From Defluviicoccus sp. bin129 (GTDB lineage: Bacteria > Pseudomonadota > Alphaproteobacteria > MPNO01), in the NCBI GenBank assembly GCA_002239065.1, contig MPNO01000056.1, positions 1 through 32,238 on the forward strand: 32,238 bases of DNA, in the 5' to 3' direction. Position 1 is the stretch's first letter. Each line of letters starts with the position of its first letter. Shown here piece by piece: positions 32,120 to 32,238 of the stretch. The notes beneath the pieces were generated by a model. That model did no database searches and had not been told where the DNA came from. It saw only the letters and a program-made list of their open reading frames with translations. Made by a program: the position numbers and the translations under genes.

Positions 32120-32238
32120 CCCGCATTTCCCGCCAGGGTCATGGCCTGCGCGGCGCTGTCCGGCCGACAGGGCAGGAGAGGCGCGCGGCGCGATGCGGGG
32201 ACATCGGGCAAGCGCCTCGACGCACCCTGTCGGCCGGA
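32120..32238. other. Right-edge non-coding sequence with an inverted repeat
   Basis: TCCGGCCGACAGGG (32159-32172) is exactly matched by CCCTGTCGGCCGGA (32225-32238, the window end), separated by 52 bases. No T-run is visible. I cannot recognise a gene in any frame. It could be a long-loop hairpin after gshB, a pair of regulator sites or the edge of a repeat element that continues outside the window. Confidence 0.5.

Noticed and set aside
32120..32238. Start of a comM-like gene after gshB
   Set aside because: None of the frames in the remaining bases shows recognisable ComM sequence.

Overview
The window is a GC-rich, densely coded bacterial segment that fits an alphaproteobacterium. Support comes from the divergent grpE-hrcA / rph-rdgB block followed by hemW-rsmI-yraN-gshB, the complete soxBDAG sarcosine oxidase operon, and the frequent ATGA/GTGA stop-start overlaps. 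I cannot name the genus. There are about 25 protein genes, no rRNA or tRNA that I can recognise, no CRISPR array and no insertion sequence.

Region 1 (1-13145) is a RiPP (ribosomally made, modified peptide) cluster of the NHLP/TOMM type (nitrile-hydratase-like leader, thiazole/oxazole modification). It holds a left-truncated HlyD-like NHLM secretion adaptor (-), a short NHLP precursor ending in the core LCCCGF (+) followed by a strong hairpin-plus-T terminator, and an RND-family exporter (+). It also holds a cytokinin-dehydrogenase-like FAD oxidase (-) and two different SAM methyltransferases with overlapping 3' ends. A minus-strand operon runs alkB::glnE-like fusion > E1-like cyclodehydratase > YcaO > unknown 372-aa protein > methyltransferase. 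In the expected pathway the E1-like/YcaO pair cyclises the core cysteines to thiazolines, an oxidase may aromatise them, methyltransferases and possibly the AlkB-like hydroxylase tailor the product, and the NHLM and RND systems export it. Two features are unusual. The cyclodehydratase-YcaO gene, normally one fused protein in this subtype, is cut by one in-frame amber codon (9498-9500). The membrane di-iron hydroxylase is fused to a degenerate glutamine-synthetase adenylyltransferase (GlnE)-like module.

Region 2 (13316-18748) is a minus-strand run: EgtB-like sulfoxide synthase, dienelactone hydrolase, MFS permease, EamA permease, and a short MetE/UROD-like methyltransferase. The MFS and EamA genes overlap ATGA. 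No egtD is visible.

Region 3 (18830-32119) is mostly core genome. grpE and hrcA (-) lie divergent from rph and rdgB (+). An outer-membrane-type protein (-) and soxBDAG (+) sit between rdgB and hemW, and then come hemW, rsmI, yraN and gshB. yraN is broken by a 95-nt insertion that carries a partly diverged second copy of its own core sequence. The window ends in an inverted repeat downstream of gshB.
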